The notes: generated by a model from the letters alone, not told the origin. A stretch of 64,000 nt of DNA from Rodentibacter haemolyticus (GCF_015356115.1 NZ_CP063056.1:558001-622000); one strand, 5' to 3'; positions 16,758 through 25,511 are shown, counted from the stretch's first letter. Translations and numbers: made by a program.

Positions 16758-16846
16758 GACTGACTGGCGATAACCGCCACTAGAAAAACTGTTTAGAAAG
16801 AAGATTTGGAATGCTTACGAAATCTTACCGCCACTCTACCGCCACT
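16758..16846. other. Candidate recombinase arm or cos region with three ACCGCCACT copies
   Basis: ACCGCCACT occurs at 16773-16781, 16827-16835 and 16838-16846, all in the same orientation and 11-190 bases from the tRNA-Lys end. The first copy overlaps a GGCG-N5-CGCC dyad (16766-16778), which could equally be part of a cohesive-end site. Clustered short direct repeats beside an attachment core are typical of integrase or Cox arm sites. Function is inferred. Confidence 0.35.
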
Positions 16847-16856
16847 TTGGTCTAAG

Positions 16857-16932
16857 TGGTGGGTCGTGAAGGATTCGAACCTTCGACCAACGGATTAAAA
16901 GTCCGCTGCTCTACCGACTGAGCTAACGACCC
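16857..16932 (-). tRNA. tRNA-Lys(TTT)
   Basis: A 76-nt cloverleaf with encoded CCA, read on the minus strand. Acceptor GGGTCGT pairs with ACGACCC, and the anticodon loop is CTTTTAA with anticodon TTT. It is the last gene of the Gly-Leu-Lys cluster and the one nearest the prophage. Confidence 0.97.
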
Positions 16933-17042
16933 AAGTATAGGATTTTAAAGGAGTTTTTTATAAAAATGGAATTTTATAAAATGGTGCCCGAAGCCAGACT
17001 TGAACTGGCACGCCTCGAAAGGCGAGGGATTTTAAATCCCTT
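16857..17042. other. Probable prophage attachment site (attR), HP1-type
   Basis: The palindrome 17025-17042 (anticodon arm of tRNA-Leu) is the likely strand-exchange core. HP1 is known to integrate in a tRNA-Leu gene of a Lys/Leu/Gly cluster, with phage and host sharing about 180 bp (from memory). Here the distance from the core through the tRNA-Lys 3' end is 186 bp. If the same holds, the tRNA-Lys and the 3' half of tRNA-Leu are the phage-supplied copy, and a second copy should exist at the unseen left end. Confidence 0.55.
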
Positions 17043-17068
17043 GTGTCTACCGATTCCACCACTCGGGC
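16982..17068 (-). tRNA. tRNA-Leu(TAA)
   Basis: An 87-nt class II tRNA with a long variable arm and encoded CCA. Its anticodon stem-loop forms the palindrome AGGGATTTTAAATCCCT on the plus strand (anticodon TAA). That palindrome is the probable integration core for the adjoining HP1-like prophage, and the gene is intact. Confidence 0.97.
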
Positions 17069-17072
17069 AAAT

Positions 17073-17148
<76 letters not shown>

Positions 17149-17176
17149 ATCTGTCTGTTGCCAGACAACGCGACGT

Positions 17177-17204
17177 ATTCTACGGATTTATGAAAGACTG
17201 TCAA
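17177..17204 (-). promoter_or_regulatory. Promoter of the tRNA-Gly-Leu-Lys cluster
   Basis: On the minus strand TTGACA (17199-17204) and TAGAAT (17177-17182) are separated by 16 bases. A GC-rich discriminator follows, as is usual for stringently controlled stable-RNA promoters. Confidence 0.75.
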
Positions 17205-17253
17205 ATAAAAAATAATAAAATTGTTTTGACTGCTCAAAAATAACCCAAAAAGA

Positions 17254-17283
17254 AAAAATGCGATCAATTTGACCGCACTTTTA
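17254..17283 (-). terminator. Inverted-USS terminator of hflKC
   Basis: A USS (ACCGCACTT, 17272-17280) pairs with a degenerate inverted copy (AAATGCGAT). The hairpin lies just past the hflC stop and has a T-run on the minus strand. Confidence 0.7.
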
Positions 17284-17299
17284 CCTTACGATTTTAAAG

Positions 17300-18187
17300 C
17301 TACTTTTTCGGCGCTTGCATAAAGCGGAAGAAATCGCTATCCGGTTTTAAAATCATCATATTATCCGAATTTGCAAAACTTGCCTCGTAGGCTTTTAAAC
17401 TGCGCACAAAGCTGAAGAATTGAGGATTTTGAGAAAACGCATCAGAATAAAGTTTTGCCGCCGTTGCATCACCGGAACCACGTAATTCCTGCGCTGTTTT
17501 ATTTGCATTCGCAAGAATTAGCGTCACTTTACGATCAACATCAGCCTGAATAAATGCAGCCTTCTCTTTACCTTGTGAACGATGCTCACGTGCTACTGCA
17601 TCACGTTCGGCGCGCATACGTTGATAAATGGAAGAAGAAACCTCATCCGGTAAATTGATTTGTTTCACGCGTACGTCAACTACTTCAATACCCAATTCCG
17701 CCGTACTGTCCTGTCCGGAGTTTAATGCCTTTTTAGCCCCTTCCATCAATTCACCACGCGTACCTGAAACAATGTCTTTGATAGTACGTGTACCGATTTC
17801 AGAACGCAGACGATCATTTACTTTACGGCTCAATAAACTTGCCGCTTGATTGTAATCACCACCACCGGTTGAAGTGTAGAAACGACCAAAATCACTAATT
17901 TTCCATTTTACATAGGAATCAACTAATAGGTCTTTTTTCTCTACGGTAACAAAACGGGTGGCTGAACCGTCTAAGGTACGAATGCGGGCATCCAACACTT
18001 TAATGGTATCAATCAGCGGTACTTTGAAATGTAGCCCCGGTTCGTAAACCACCACTTTATTATCGGTATCACGTTGCACTTTGTTAAAACGCAACATAAT
18101 GCCGCGCGTCCCTTCAGTGACCACAACAATACTGGAATAAATCACCGCCGCAAGAACAAAAATAACCGGTAATAAAAATTTACGCAT
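17300..18187 (-). CDS. hflC: Membrane protease regulator HflC
   Basis: A 295-residue SPFH/band-7 protein with a single N-terminal anchor (about residues 5-23) and the core in the periplasm. With HflK it forms the large HflKC cage around FtsH and restrains that protease. The band-7 domain covers roughly residues 20-190, followed by a long helical stretch rich in Ala, Arg and Glu. Its ATG overlaps the hflK stop (TAATG), so the two subunits are translated together. Length matches H. influenzae and E. coli HflC within a few residues except for a missing loop. Confidence 0.93.
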   Translation of the reverse strand: MRKFLLPVIFVLAAVIYSSIVVVTEGTRGIMLRFNKVQRDTDNKVVVYEPGLHFKVPLIDTIKVLDARIRTLDGSATRFVTVEKKDLLVDSYVKWKISDFGRFYTSTGGGDYNQAASLLSRKVNDRLRSEIGTRTIKDIVSGTRGELMEGAKKALNSGQDSTAELGIEVVDVRVKQINLPDEVSSSIYQRMRAERDAVAREHRSQGKEKAAFIQADVDRKVTLILANANKTAQELRGSGDATAAKLYSDAFSQNPQFFSFVRSLKAYEASFANSDNMMILKPDSDFFRFMQAPKK

Positions 18188-19401
18188 TAGTTAAATCTCC
18201 CTTGGCGAATTGATTCTACTGTTGTCGGTTGAGTTTGAGGTTGCGGGGACTCCGTCTGTGATAAAACAGGCGAATAATCTACCGCGCTTTGCGTTTTATT
18301 TGCTGCTTTTTTCCCCATAATTTGCTCAAGCGGTAATACCGTCAGGTTATTTCCATTGTTGCCATCAAGCATCACTTTTGGTGTATTTGCCATCACTTTT
18401 TCCATCGTCTGGATATACAAACGCTCACGCAATAAATCCGGTGAGGCTTTAAATTCCGGCAATAAACGTTGTAAACGCTCCACTTCACCTTTTGCATCCA
18501 ATACGATACGATCTTTATAAGCCGTAGCTTCCTCTATAATACGTTGCGCATCACCACGTGCGATCGGCTCTTTCTCACGGGCATAAGCTTCCGCTTCACG
18601 AATAAAACGCTGTTCATCTTCTTGCGCTTTAATCGCATCATCAAAGGCATCCTTCACTTCTTCCGGTGGGCGTGCAGATTGGAAGTTCACATCAATGACC
18701 TCAATTCCCATATCATAAGGTTTGATAATTTCATTCAATGCTTTCCATGTGTTTTCACGTACCACTGCACGACCGGTGGTAAGAATATCATCCATTGTCA
18801 TATGACCTATTACATAGCGTAGCGCACTATCCGTCGCTTGATTCAAGCTATCATCCGCATTTGTTACGCTGAAACGATATTTAGCCGGATCTTGTACACG
18901 GTACTGAACGGTCATTTCAACTTTCACCATATTTTCATCCTGCGTTAACATCGCGCCTTGTGTTTTCAGCTCTTTTACTTGCTCGACATTTACCGGTAAG
19001 ACTTTATCTACAAAAGTCGGCTTCCAGTTTAATCCGGGTTGAACAATGGAATGTAATTCGCCGAAACGTAATACCACGCCGCGTTCCGCTTCTTTTATCG
19101 TATAGAAGCCGCTTGCGCCCCAAATGATCGCGCCTAATGCAACCGCTATTGGTAAAGCTTTACCAAAATTGAATGGCGTAGAAGGCGTGTTAGAACCGCC
19201 ATTGTTTTGACCGCTCTTTTTACCACCACCGATTTTTTTCAATAAATTACTAAAGATTTCCTCAATATCCGGTGGTGATTGCTCTTGCTTACCGCGATGT
19301 TGATTTGAATCCCATCCGTTATTTGATGAGTTGTCGGGCTTTTGCTCATTGCTCTGCCCCGGCTTGCCCCAAGGATCCTGTCCTGAATCGTTCTGCGACA
19401 T
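18187..19401 (-). CDS. hflK: Membrane protease regulator HflK
   Basis: A 404-residue partner of HflC. The N-terminal 75 residues are a Gly/Asn/Gln/Ser-rich cytoplasmic tail (N-S-S-N-N-G-W-D motif region), then one membrane segment (about 79-99), then the band-7 domain starting at G-V-V-L-R-F-G-E. The C-terminal 60 residues are low-complexity and Gln/Thr-rich. GGAGAACGAC precedes the ATG. hflK-hflC form a two-gene operon ending in an inverted-USS terminator. Confidence 0.93.
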   Translation of the reverse strand: MSQNDSGQDPWGKPGQSNEQKPDNSSNNGWDSNQHRGKQEQSPPDIEEIFSNLLKKIGGGKKSGQNNGGSNTPSTPFNFGKALPIAVALGAIIWGASGFYTIKEAERGVVLRFGELHSIVQPGLNWKPTFVDKVLPVNVEQVKELKTQGAMLTQDENMVKVEMTVQYRVQDPAKYRFSVTNADDSLNQATDSALRYVIGHMTMDDILTTGRAVVRENTWKALNEIIKPYDMGIEVIDVNFQSARPPEEVKDAFDDAIKAQEDEQRFIREAEAYAREKEPIARGDAQRIIEEATAYKDRIVLDAKGEVERLQRLLPEFKASPDLLRERLYIQTMEKVMANTPKVMLDGNNGNNLTVLPLEQIMGKKAANKTQSAVDYSPVLSQTESPQPQTQPTTVESIRQGRFN

Positions 19402-19431
19402 GTCGTTCTCCGTTTGTAAAAAAATTGTGAC

Positions 19432-19460
19432 GAGTTTATCGGAATAATGGGGACTCGTCT
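19432..19460 (-). terminator. Probable terminator between the PPTase gene and hflK
   Basis: GACGAGT pairs with ACTCGTC across a 15-base loop, and a T-run follows a few bases later on the minus strand. Confidence 0.45.
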
Positions 19461-19496
19461 ATAAAAATACAAGGTGATAAGGAGGGATTTTCACGC

Positions 19497-20204
19497 TTAA
19501 TTAACATCATAATAAATAAAATGCTTGAGCGTTTTTTGTATCAATTTTTCACCATTCCATTGAAAAAAGTGCGGTTGATTTTGTCGTTGATTAACAAACA
19601 TCGCAAAATAAAACGGAAGTTCATCGGTAAACAATAGCTCACCTTGCGGGCAATGTTCTGAAAAAATTTTCTGTTCATCAGGTAAATGGCATACTTCCGA
19701 CAACTTCACAATGCCAACGCCCTGTGATTTCAATACGGCTTCACGCAAGCACCAACAACGATAAAAAGCATTTTCCGAATTCACTTGCCGTGTAAACCAA
19801 TGAATTTCATCCTCGGGAGCAAAATGTTCCATTAATGCAAGGAAATTCCGTTTTTTAGGAAATTCAATATCAATACCGACCGCACTTTGTTTTTCTTCTT
19901 GAATATCTAATATTACCGAGACCCAATCATCGGAATGGCTAATATTAAAATCTATCTTTTCATTGGAAAAATAAGGTCGTTCACTTTCCGTACGTTGAAT
20001 TTGTCCTAAAAGTGCGGTTGATTTTCCTGCTATTTTTAACAATTTCCATAATAAGAAATGGGCTAATCGACGACATTGATGACGTTGTTTTACCCGAGTG
20101 CTTTCATTAGATGACATTAGTAAATTTTCAGGAACAAGCGCCGGAGGGATTTCATCAAAAGGAAAAAACTGCTGAATATTGGCGTAAGCGATAAAGGTTG
20201 ACAT
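19497..20204 (-). CDS. 4'-phosphopantetheinyl transferase, Sfp/AcpT type
   Basis: A 235-residue enzyme that moves the phosphopantetheine arm of CoA onto a serine of carrier proteins. The family motifs are present: F-N-I-S-H-S (86-91), V-G-I-D-I-E (109-114, Mg-binding Asp112 and Glu114) and W-C-L-R-E-A-V-L-K (151-159, catalytic Glu155). No polyketide or NRPS cluster is nearby, so its target may be the primary acyl carrier protein or another carrier elsewhere. I recall the same neighbour of hflKC in H. influenzae. Three USSs lie in or beside the gene. Confidence 0.88.
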   Translation of the reverse strand: MSTFIAYANIQQFFPFDEIPPALVPENLLMSSNESTRVKQRHQCRRLAHFLLWKLLKIAGKSTALLGQIQRTESERPYFSNEKIDFNISHSDDWVSVILDIQEEKQSAVGIDIEFPKKRNFLALMEHFAPEDEIHWFTRQVNSENAFYRCWCLREAVLKSQGVGIVKLSEVCHLPDEQKIFSEHCPQGELLFTDELPFYFAMFVNQRQNQPHFFQWNGEKLIQKTLKHFIYYDVN

Positions 20205-20240
20205 AAAAATAAATAGAAAAGAAAAAGTGCGGTCAAAATT

Positions 20241-20340
20241 AGAATAAATTAAAATGGATACAAAACCACAAGGCGAAAGCAGTACAATGAGTACGGCGAG
20301 GCGTAATAAGCTGTAAACATTTTAAAATTTAATTCAATAT
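20241..20340. repeat. Dispersed intergenic repeat, copy 1
   Basis: A 100-bp element with ends AATAAATTAAAA and TTTAATTCAATAT and inner words AAAATGGATACAAA, GAGTACGGCGAGGCG and AGCTGTA that recur in the other copies. It sits between thrC and the PPTase gene and is flanked by inverted USSs at 20225 and 20342. Confidence 0.75.
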
Positions 20341-20355
20341 AACCGCACTTTATCG

Positions 20356-21630
20356 TTATTTCAATAAATATGTGCGTAACTGCGCAAAATCATTATCCAT
20401 TTCATCAGAAAGTAATGGCAATTTGTTGTGTTTATCCAAGGCTTCCGGAAGTGGCAATTCAAGATTCAAAATACGCTCAACGGATTCTTTAAATTTCGCC
20501 GGGTGCGCAGTGCAAAGGAAAATACCGGTTTCGTTTGCATTAAGTTGATCTTTCAACACTTGGTATGCTATCGCACCGTGAGGTTCGCAAATATAGCCTT
20601 TGGCATGCATTGCTTTTAAGGTTTCTTCCGTTTGTTCATCGGTAAGCATACCTGCGCCCAAATTCGATAAACCCCAACCGTTGCGTTTAAATAATTCCTC
20701 AACTCTCGGCCAGTTATTCGGTCGGCTTACGTCCATTGCGTTAGAAAGGGTTGCAACTGTCGATTTTGGCTCCCAGTCGCCGGATTGCAAATAACGCGGC
20801 ACGGTGTCATTAGCATTGGTTGAAGCAATAAAACGTGAGATCGGTAAGCCTAAGGTTTTTGCAATCAATCCTGCCGTCAAGTTTCCAAAATTACCGCTTG
20901 GTACGGAAACCACCACATTGTCACGTTTCGCTTTCGGTAATTGTGCAACCGCTTCAAAATAGTAACAAATTTGTGCAAGTAAACGGCTGATATTAATGGA
21001 ATTTGCCGAATTTAAACCGATAGCTTCACGTAATTCGGCGTCATCAAAGGCTTGTTTCACCAATGCTTGGCACGCATCAAAATCACCGTTAATCGCCACA
21101 GTCCGAATATTGCCGCCAAGGGTGCAGAATAATTTCTCTTGCAATGGGCTAATCTTACCTTTCGGATATAAAATGACGACATTAATGTTTTCCAAACCAT
21201 AAAATGCGTGTGCCACCGCCGCACCGGTATCACCGGAAGTGGCGGTTAAAATGGTAATTTTACCGTTCCCTCTCACAGCAGCTAAGGCTTGTGCCATAAA
21301 GCGACCGCCAAAGTCCTTAAAAGCCAATGTTGGGCCGTGGAAAAGCTCAAGGGCATAAATATTGTCTTCCACTTTTTCTAAAGGAGCCGGAAAAGTAAAC
21401 GCATTTTTAACTATTGCATTTAACGTTTCTGTTGGGATTTCATCGCCGATAATCGTAGAGAGTATTTTCTGGCTGCGTTCAACAAGCGGAAGATCGAGTA
21501 ATTCATCAATATTGGAAAGTTGCGGAATCGTTTCCGGAAAGAATAGCCCCTGATCTTTCCCCAACCCTTGGCGAACCGCCTGTGCGAAATTGACTTGTTG
21601 TTCCGGGTGTTTGATATTGTATAAATTCAT
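20356..21630 (-). CDS. thrC: Threonine synthase
   Basis: A 424-residue PLP enzyme converting O-phosphohomoserine to threonine, the last step of the pathway. The PLP lysine is Lys105 in F-H-G-P-T-L-A-F-K-D-F-G. A phosphate-binding S-V-P-S-G-N-F-G-N segment lies near residue 240. Length fits the E. coli-type enzyme. It is the last gene of the thr operon, separated from thrB by 159 bases containing an intergenic repeat, so an RNA hairpin may tune its expression relative to thrAB. Confidence 0.96.
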   Translation of the reverse strand: MNLYNIKHPEQQVNFAQAVRQGLGKDQGLFFPETIPQLSNIDELLDLPLVERSQKILSTIIGDEIPTETLNAIVKNAFTFPAPLEKVEDNIYALELFHGPTLAFKDFGGRFMAQALAAVRGNGKITILTATSGDTGAAVAHAFYGLENINVVILYPKGKISPLQEKLFCTLGGNIRTVAINGDFDACQALVKQAFDDAELREAIGLNSANSINISRLLAQICYYFEAVAQLPKAKRDNVVVSVPSGNFGNLTAGLIAKTLGLPISRFIASTNANDTVPRYLQSGDWEPKSTVATLSNAMDVSRPNNWPRVEELFKRNGWGLSNLGAGMLTDEQTEETLKAMHAKGYICEPHGAIAYQVLKDQLNANETGIFLCTAHPAKFKESVERILNLELPLPEALDKHNKLPLLSDEMDNDFAQLRTYLLK

Positions 21631-21737
21631 AATTAATCCAATTTATTTGTTTCTCTTCAAATAGAATGTAATTCGGCATGAAATTTTACCGATAAATGAT
21701 TGTTTTACCTAACGATGATGTTAGAGATCATTATTTG

Positions 21738-21800
21738 TAGTGAATTAAAATGAGTACAGCAAGGCTGTAGCAATACAGTATTTTTAAATTTAATTCACTA
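21738..21800. repeat. Dispersed intergenic repeat, copy 2, with perfect inverted ends
   Basis: A 63-bp element with perfect 12-bp inverted termini (TAGTGAATTAAA at 21738-21749, TTTAATTCACTA at 21789-21800). Inside are GAGTACAGCAAGGCTGTAGCAATACAGTA-type words shared with the other copies. Its right terminus supplies the last codons and stop of thrB. Confidence 0.82.
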
Positions 21801-22740
21801 AAATCTCTCGTGTTCCCTCATTATCCACCTTACATATATGTACAAAACCCTCATTATTTTGTAAATAATGACTTTCCAGATAAGTCGCAAGTTTTGTTGC
21901 CGTTTGTAAATTCGGTGCGATAGAAAAAATCGTAGGGCCTGAGCCGGAAATACCGGTTGCTAATGCGCCTAGATCACGTGTCGCTTGTTTTACTTCTGCG
22001 AAGTTTGGCAGCAATGACTCGCGATAAGGCTCTGCTATCACATCTTTCATCATAATCGCCGCCAAATTCTCTTGGTGAGTATGGCAGGCGTGAACAAAGC
22101 CCCCTAAATGGCGACCATGAGCAATAACATCTTGACGGGTATAACTTTTTGGTAAAATTGCACGGGCTTCGGCTGTGGAAACTTCAATTCCCGGATAAGC
22201 CAGCACCCAATACCAATTATCAAAAAACGGCAATTTTTGGCAAATATTACCAAGAGATTGTACCATAAATTGCACACCGCCAAGATAACAAGGGGCAACG
22301 TTGTCATAATGAATCGAGCCCGAAATACGCCCCTCTAATTCGCCCATCATCTCAAGCAATTCCATTTTAGAAAAAGGCTCATGATGAAATCGGTTCAGTG
22401 CCACCAATGCCGCCACAATGGAGCAAGCACTGGAGCCGAGCCCCGATCCAATCGGCATATTTTTTTCAAGGGTTAAACGCAATGGCTTCACATTACCACC
22501 GCGTAATTTTAACCGTTCACTAAACAGCACATAGGCTTGATATACAATGTTTTTTTGCGGCTCTTTAGGTAATTTACGGACAAAATAACCCGCACTTTCC
22601 AATTCAAAACCGCTTGCGATAGATTCAATTTGAACCACATCACCTAATAATGAGCCATCAATCGGAGAAATTGCGGCGCCTAAAGTATCAAAACCTACGC
22701 TAATATTTGCGCTGGAAGCCGGTGCATAAATTCGTAACAT
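21790..22740 (-). CDS. thrB: Homoserine kinase
   Basis: A 316-residue GHMP kinase that phosphorylates homoserine with ATP. The ATP loop P-I-G-S-G-L-G-S-S-A is at residues 96-105, and the C-terminal G-I-S-G-S-G-P-T motif lies near residue 262. It starts 13 bases after thrA, in the usual thrABC order. The last codons and stop overlap the terminus of a repeat element, so the C-terminal Val-Asn may come from that insertion. Confidence 0.96.
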   Translation of the reverse strand: MLRIYAPASSANISVGFDTLGAAISPIDGSLLGDVVQIESIASGFELESAGYFVRKLPKEPQKNIVYQAYVLFSERLKLRGGNVKPLRLTLEKNMPIGSGLGSSACSIVAALVALNRFHHEPFSKMELLEMMGELEGRISGSIHYDNVAPCYLGGVQFMVQSLGNICQKLPFFDNWYWVLAYPGIEVSTAEARAILPKSYTRQDVIAHGRHLGGFVHACHTHQENLAAIMMKDVIAEPYRESLLPNFAEVKQATRDLGALATGISGSGPTIFSIAPNLQTATKLATYLESHYLQNNEGFVHICKVDNEGTREILVN

Positions 22741-22753
22741 TGGGCATTCCTTA

Positions 22754-25201
22754 TTAATGTTGTAATGTTCTTAAAATATCCGCAAAGATCCCCGCAGCCG
22801 TTACTGCATTACCTGCACCGTAACCACGCAATAATAACGGGATCGGTTGATAATAGCGCGTGTAGAACGCTAACGCATTTTCACCGTCTTTTACTTTGTA
22901 AAGCGGGTTGTTTTGCTCAACCGCAACAATAGAAACTTTACATTTACCATTACTGATTTGTCCTACATAGCGGAGAACCTTATTCTCTGCTTTGGCGGCA
23001 TCAACACAGGCTTTAAAATCGGTATCCAACTGTGGCAGCATTGTCATAAATTCCTCGGTGGATTTCCCCTCGGAAAATCCTTTCGGCAGCACACCTTCCA
23101 CTTCAACATCGGATAATTCCAGTTCTAAACCGGCTTCACGCGCTAAAATTAAAAGTTTACGCGCTACATCTTGACCAGATAAATCATCACGGGGATCCGG
23201 TTCGGTAAAGCCTTTTTCACGCGCAAGCGCGGTCACTTCAGAAAGCGAAAATCCCTCTTCTAATTTACCGAAAATAAAGGAAAGCGAGCCGGATAAAATC
23301 CCCTCAAAACGCTCTAACTCGTCACCGGCGGCAAGAAGATTTTGCAGGTTTTCAATCACCGGTAATCCCGCACCGACATTGGTTTCATATAAGAATTTGT
23401 GCTGTCCTGCTTGAGCATTTTTACGTAATTCGTGATAGTACGCCAACTCACGTGTATTGGCTTTTTTATTTGGCGTGACGACGTGGAAGCCTTCCTTTAA
23501 AGCTCTTGCATAAAGCCCTGCAACCGATTCCGCAGAAGTACAATCAACAAATACAGGATTGACCACATGGTGCAATTTAATGAAAGAAAGCAGCACATCA
23601 AAATCGGAAGGCTGGGTTGCATTTTCAAGATCGTTTTTCCAATCATCTAAATTTAGACCGTTTTCATCAAGCAACATACGATTGGAATTTGCAATTGCGC
23701 AGACGCGAATCTCAATATCCTTCTTCGCCAGATACTCCTTTTGGCGCTTTACCTGCTCAATCAGCTCCCCACCTACTCCACCGACACCGACAAGAAATAT
23801 ATCTACCACTTTCTTATTATTGAAAAGCGCTTGGTGAGTGGCTTTCACCGCCTCAATCGCTTTATTTTGCGGCACAACGGCGGAAATTGAACGTTCGCTC
23901 GAACCTTGTGCGATAGCAACAATACTAATATTCGCTTGCGCTAATGCAGAGAAGAAACGCGCCGCAATGCCCTTCGCTTCTTTCATTCCATCACCCACAA
24001 CGGAGATGATCGACATATCTTTAATCACCTCGATCGGTTCCAATTGGTTTGCGTTCAATTCATTCGCAAATTCCGCTTCAAGCGCCGCTTTAGCGGCTTC
24101 CGCCGATTTAACCGGTACACAGAAACTAATGCTATATTCAGAAGAAGATTGCGTGATTAAAATGACGGAAATCCCTGCTTTTGACATCACCGAAAATACG
24201 CGTGATGCCATTCCCACCATACCTTGCATTCCCGGGCCTGACACATTAAACATCGCTAAATTATCTAAATTGGTGATACCTTTTACCTGTAAACCTTCAG
24301 ATTTCACATTGCCATCAATAATGGAACCTGCCGCAGACGGATTACCGGTATTTTTAATCACGCAAGGAATGTTTTGCGGTAATAAAGGGCCAATGGTGCG
24401 TGGGTGGATAACTTTTGCACCGAAATAAGAAAGCTCCATCGCTTCACGATAAGAAAGGGTTGGAAGTAAACGTGCGTCCGGCACTAAACGCGGATCGCAA
24501 GTATAAACGCCATCCACATCTGTCCAAATCTCACACACGCTTGCACCTAAACAAGCCGCTAAGCAAGCAGCGGAATAATCGGAGCCATTACGACCTAAAA
24601 GCACCAATTCCCCTTTCTCATTACCCGCCGTAAAACCTGCCATAAGCACAACCTTGTCTTTCGCAATGCTTGGTGCATCAACACGTTTAGTCGATTCCAC
24701 AATCTCTACGGAAGATTCCAAATAACCGCCTTTTGCCAATAATTGTTTTACAGGGTCAACAATATGCACTGCATAACCACGCGCTTCAAACCAAGCTTTC
24801 ATCATTGCGATAGAAAGTTTTTCACCGCGGCAATCAATGGTCGCTTTAACGGCGTCTTCCACTTTTCCCGCTTGACGAATTTCTTCCAACAGATCTTTAA
24901 TTTGAGCAAATTCCGCATCAATAAGCGCTTGCGTTCCCGCTAAATCAAATTGATTATTTTCAGCATATAATCCATTGATAATGTTGTAGAAAATTTCAAT
25001 TGCTTCGTTGAAATGCGTATCGGTCGGTTGATTTAAGGCGGCTTTTTCAGAAAGGGCTACGAGGTGATTGGTGATTTTCGCAGGGGCGGATAACACACCG
25101 GCGGCCTGCTCTTCCAAATGGGCTTGCTCGATAAGTTTCGCCGCTTGGGAAAAACGTTCGGGGTTAGCAAGCGAAGTGCCGCCAAATTTAAGTACGCGCA
25201 T
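22754..25201 (-). CDS. thrA: Bifunctional aspartokinase I / homoserine dehydrogenase I
   Basis: An 815-residue fusion catalysing the first and third steps from aspartate to threonine. The kinase starts with K-F-G-G-T-S (5-10), two ACT regulatory domains follow (about 310-450), and the dehydrogenase Rossmann motif G-V-G-G-V-G-G lies about residue 467. I place the start at 25201 because AGGAG lies ten bases upstream and K-F-G-G-T-S is then at its normal place. A longer frame adds 17 residues without support. It is controlled by the attenuator just upstream. Confidence 0.95.
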   Translation of the reverse strand: MRVLKFGGTSLANPERFSQAAKLIEQAHLEEQAAGVLSAPAKITNHLVALSEKAALNQPTDTHFNEAIEIFYNIINGLYAENNQFDLAGTQALIDAEFAQIKDLLEEIRQAGKVEDAVKATIDCRGEKLSIAMMKAWFEARGYAVHIVDPVKQLLAKGGYLESSVEIVESTKRVDAPSIAKDKVVLMAGFTAGNEKGELVLLGRNGSDYSAACLAACLGASVCEIWTDVDGVYTCDPRLVPDARLLPTLSYREAMELSYFGAKVIHPRTIGPLLPQNIPCVIKNTGNPSAAGSIIDGNVKSEGLQVKGITNLDNLAMFNVSGPGMQGMVGMASRVFSVMSKAGISVILITQSSSEYSISFCVPVKSAEAAKAALEAEFANELNANQLEPIEVIKDMSIISVVGDGMKEAKGIAARFFSALAQANISIVAIAQGSSERSISAVVPQNKAIEAVKATHQALFNNKKVVDIFLVGVGGVGGELIEQVKRQKEYLAKKDIEIRVCAIANSNRMLLDENGLNLDDWKNDLENATQPSDFDVLLSFIKLHHVVNPVFVDCTSAESVAGLYARALKEGFHVVTPNKKANTRELAYYHELRKNAQAGQHKFLYETNVGAGLPVIENLQNLLAAGDELERFEGILSGSLSFIFGKLEEGFSLSEVTALAREKGFTEPDPRDDLSGQDVARKLLILAREAGLELELSDVEVEGVLPKGFSEGKSTEEFMTMLPQLDTDFKACVDAAKAENKVLRYVGQISNGKCKVSIVAVEQNNPLYKVKDGENALAFYTRYYQPIPLLLRGYGAGNAVTAAGIFADILRTLQH

Positions 25202-25242
25202 AATTGATTCTCCTAGAAAGTTGTATTTTTTTAATCTATAAA

Positions 25243-25271
25243 AAACCCGCATTCGATCAGATTGCGGGTTT
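25243..25271 (-). terminator. thr operon attenuator
   Basis: AAACCCGCA pairs with TGCGGGTTT (11-base loop), followed on the minus strand by a run of T. GCGGGTT at the end of the leader peptide gene can pair with the 5' arm (AACCCGC), giving the competing antiterminator. Confidence 0.88.
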
Positions 25272-25293
25272 TATGTATCCTGTATTTTATGCA

Positions 25294-25365
25294 CTAACCC
25301 GCGCCATTAAACATCGTAATGGTGAGCATAATAATGATCGTGCTGAAAGTGCGGTTATTTTTCAT
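25294..25365 (-). CDS. thrL: thr operon leader peptide
   Basis: A 23-residue peptide, M-K-N-N-R-T-F-S-T-I-I-I-M-L-T-I-T-M-F-N-G-A-G. It has four Thr and four Ile codons among residues 6-17, the regulatory codons expected for stalling when charged tRNA-Thr or tRNA-Ile is scarce. It lies 22 bases before the attenuator, and its 3' end provides the antiterminator strand. A full USS (25346-25354) is embedded in the codons for N-R-T-F. It is too short for routine gene calling. Confidence 0.88.
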   Translation of the reverse strand: MKNNRTFSTIIIMLTITMFNGAG

Positions 25366-25399
25366 TGTGTTTTTTATCTTTCAAAAAAGAATGCGCTAA

Positions 25400-25428
25400 G
25401 AAATACCGAAATTTACCTAGCTTGTCAA
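25400..25428 (-). promoter_or_regulatory. thr operon promoter
   Basis: TTGACA (25423-25428), a 17-base spacer and TATTTC (25400-25405) on the minus strand, about 35 bases upstream of the leader peptide start. Confidence 0.65.
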
Positions 25429-25511
25429 ACAGAAAATCATAATTTACCCGAATTTTTCTCAATGCGATAAATTTCGTGTAAACTAACCGCACTTTAAATA
25501 AGGAGAATTCA

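Larger units (their letters stand above)
15967..16856. other. Non-coding right end of prophage (probable cos and attP arm)
   Basis: No convincing gene is present in these 890 bases. In order the stretch holds the DinI terminator, an 89-bp tandem repeat (16031-16334), then AT-rich DNA with several short repeated words: CCACGGAA twice and CACGTAAAA twice in 16380-16490, AAAGAGATCAT at 16581 and 16655, and ACCGCCACT three times near 16773-16846. In HP1-like phages the cohesive end site and the recombinase and Cox binding sites lie between the last late gene and the attachment core, so this is where they are expected. Confidence 0.6.

Noticed and set aside
23838..24428. A 196-codon open frame antisense to thrA
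   Set aside because: It mirrors codon structure of thrA, has no ribosome site and resembles no family I know.
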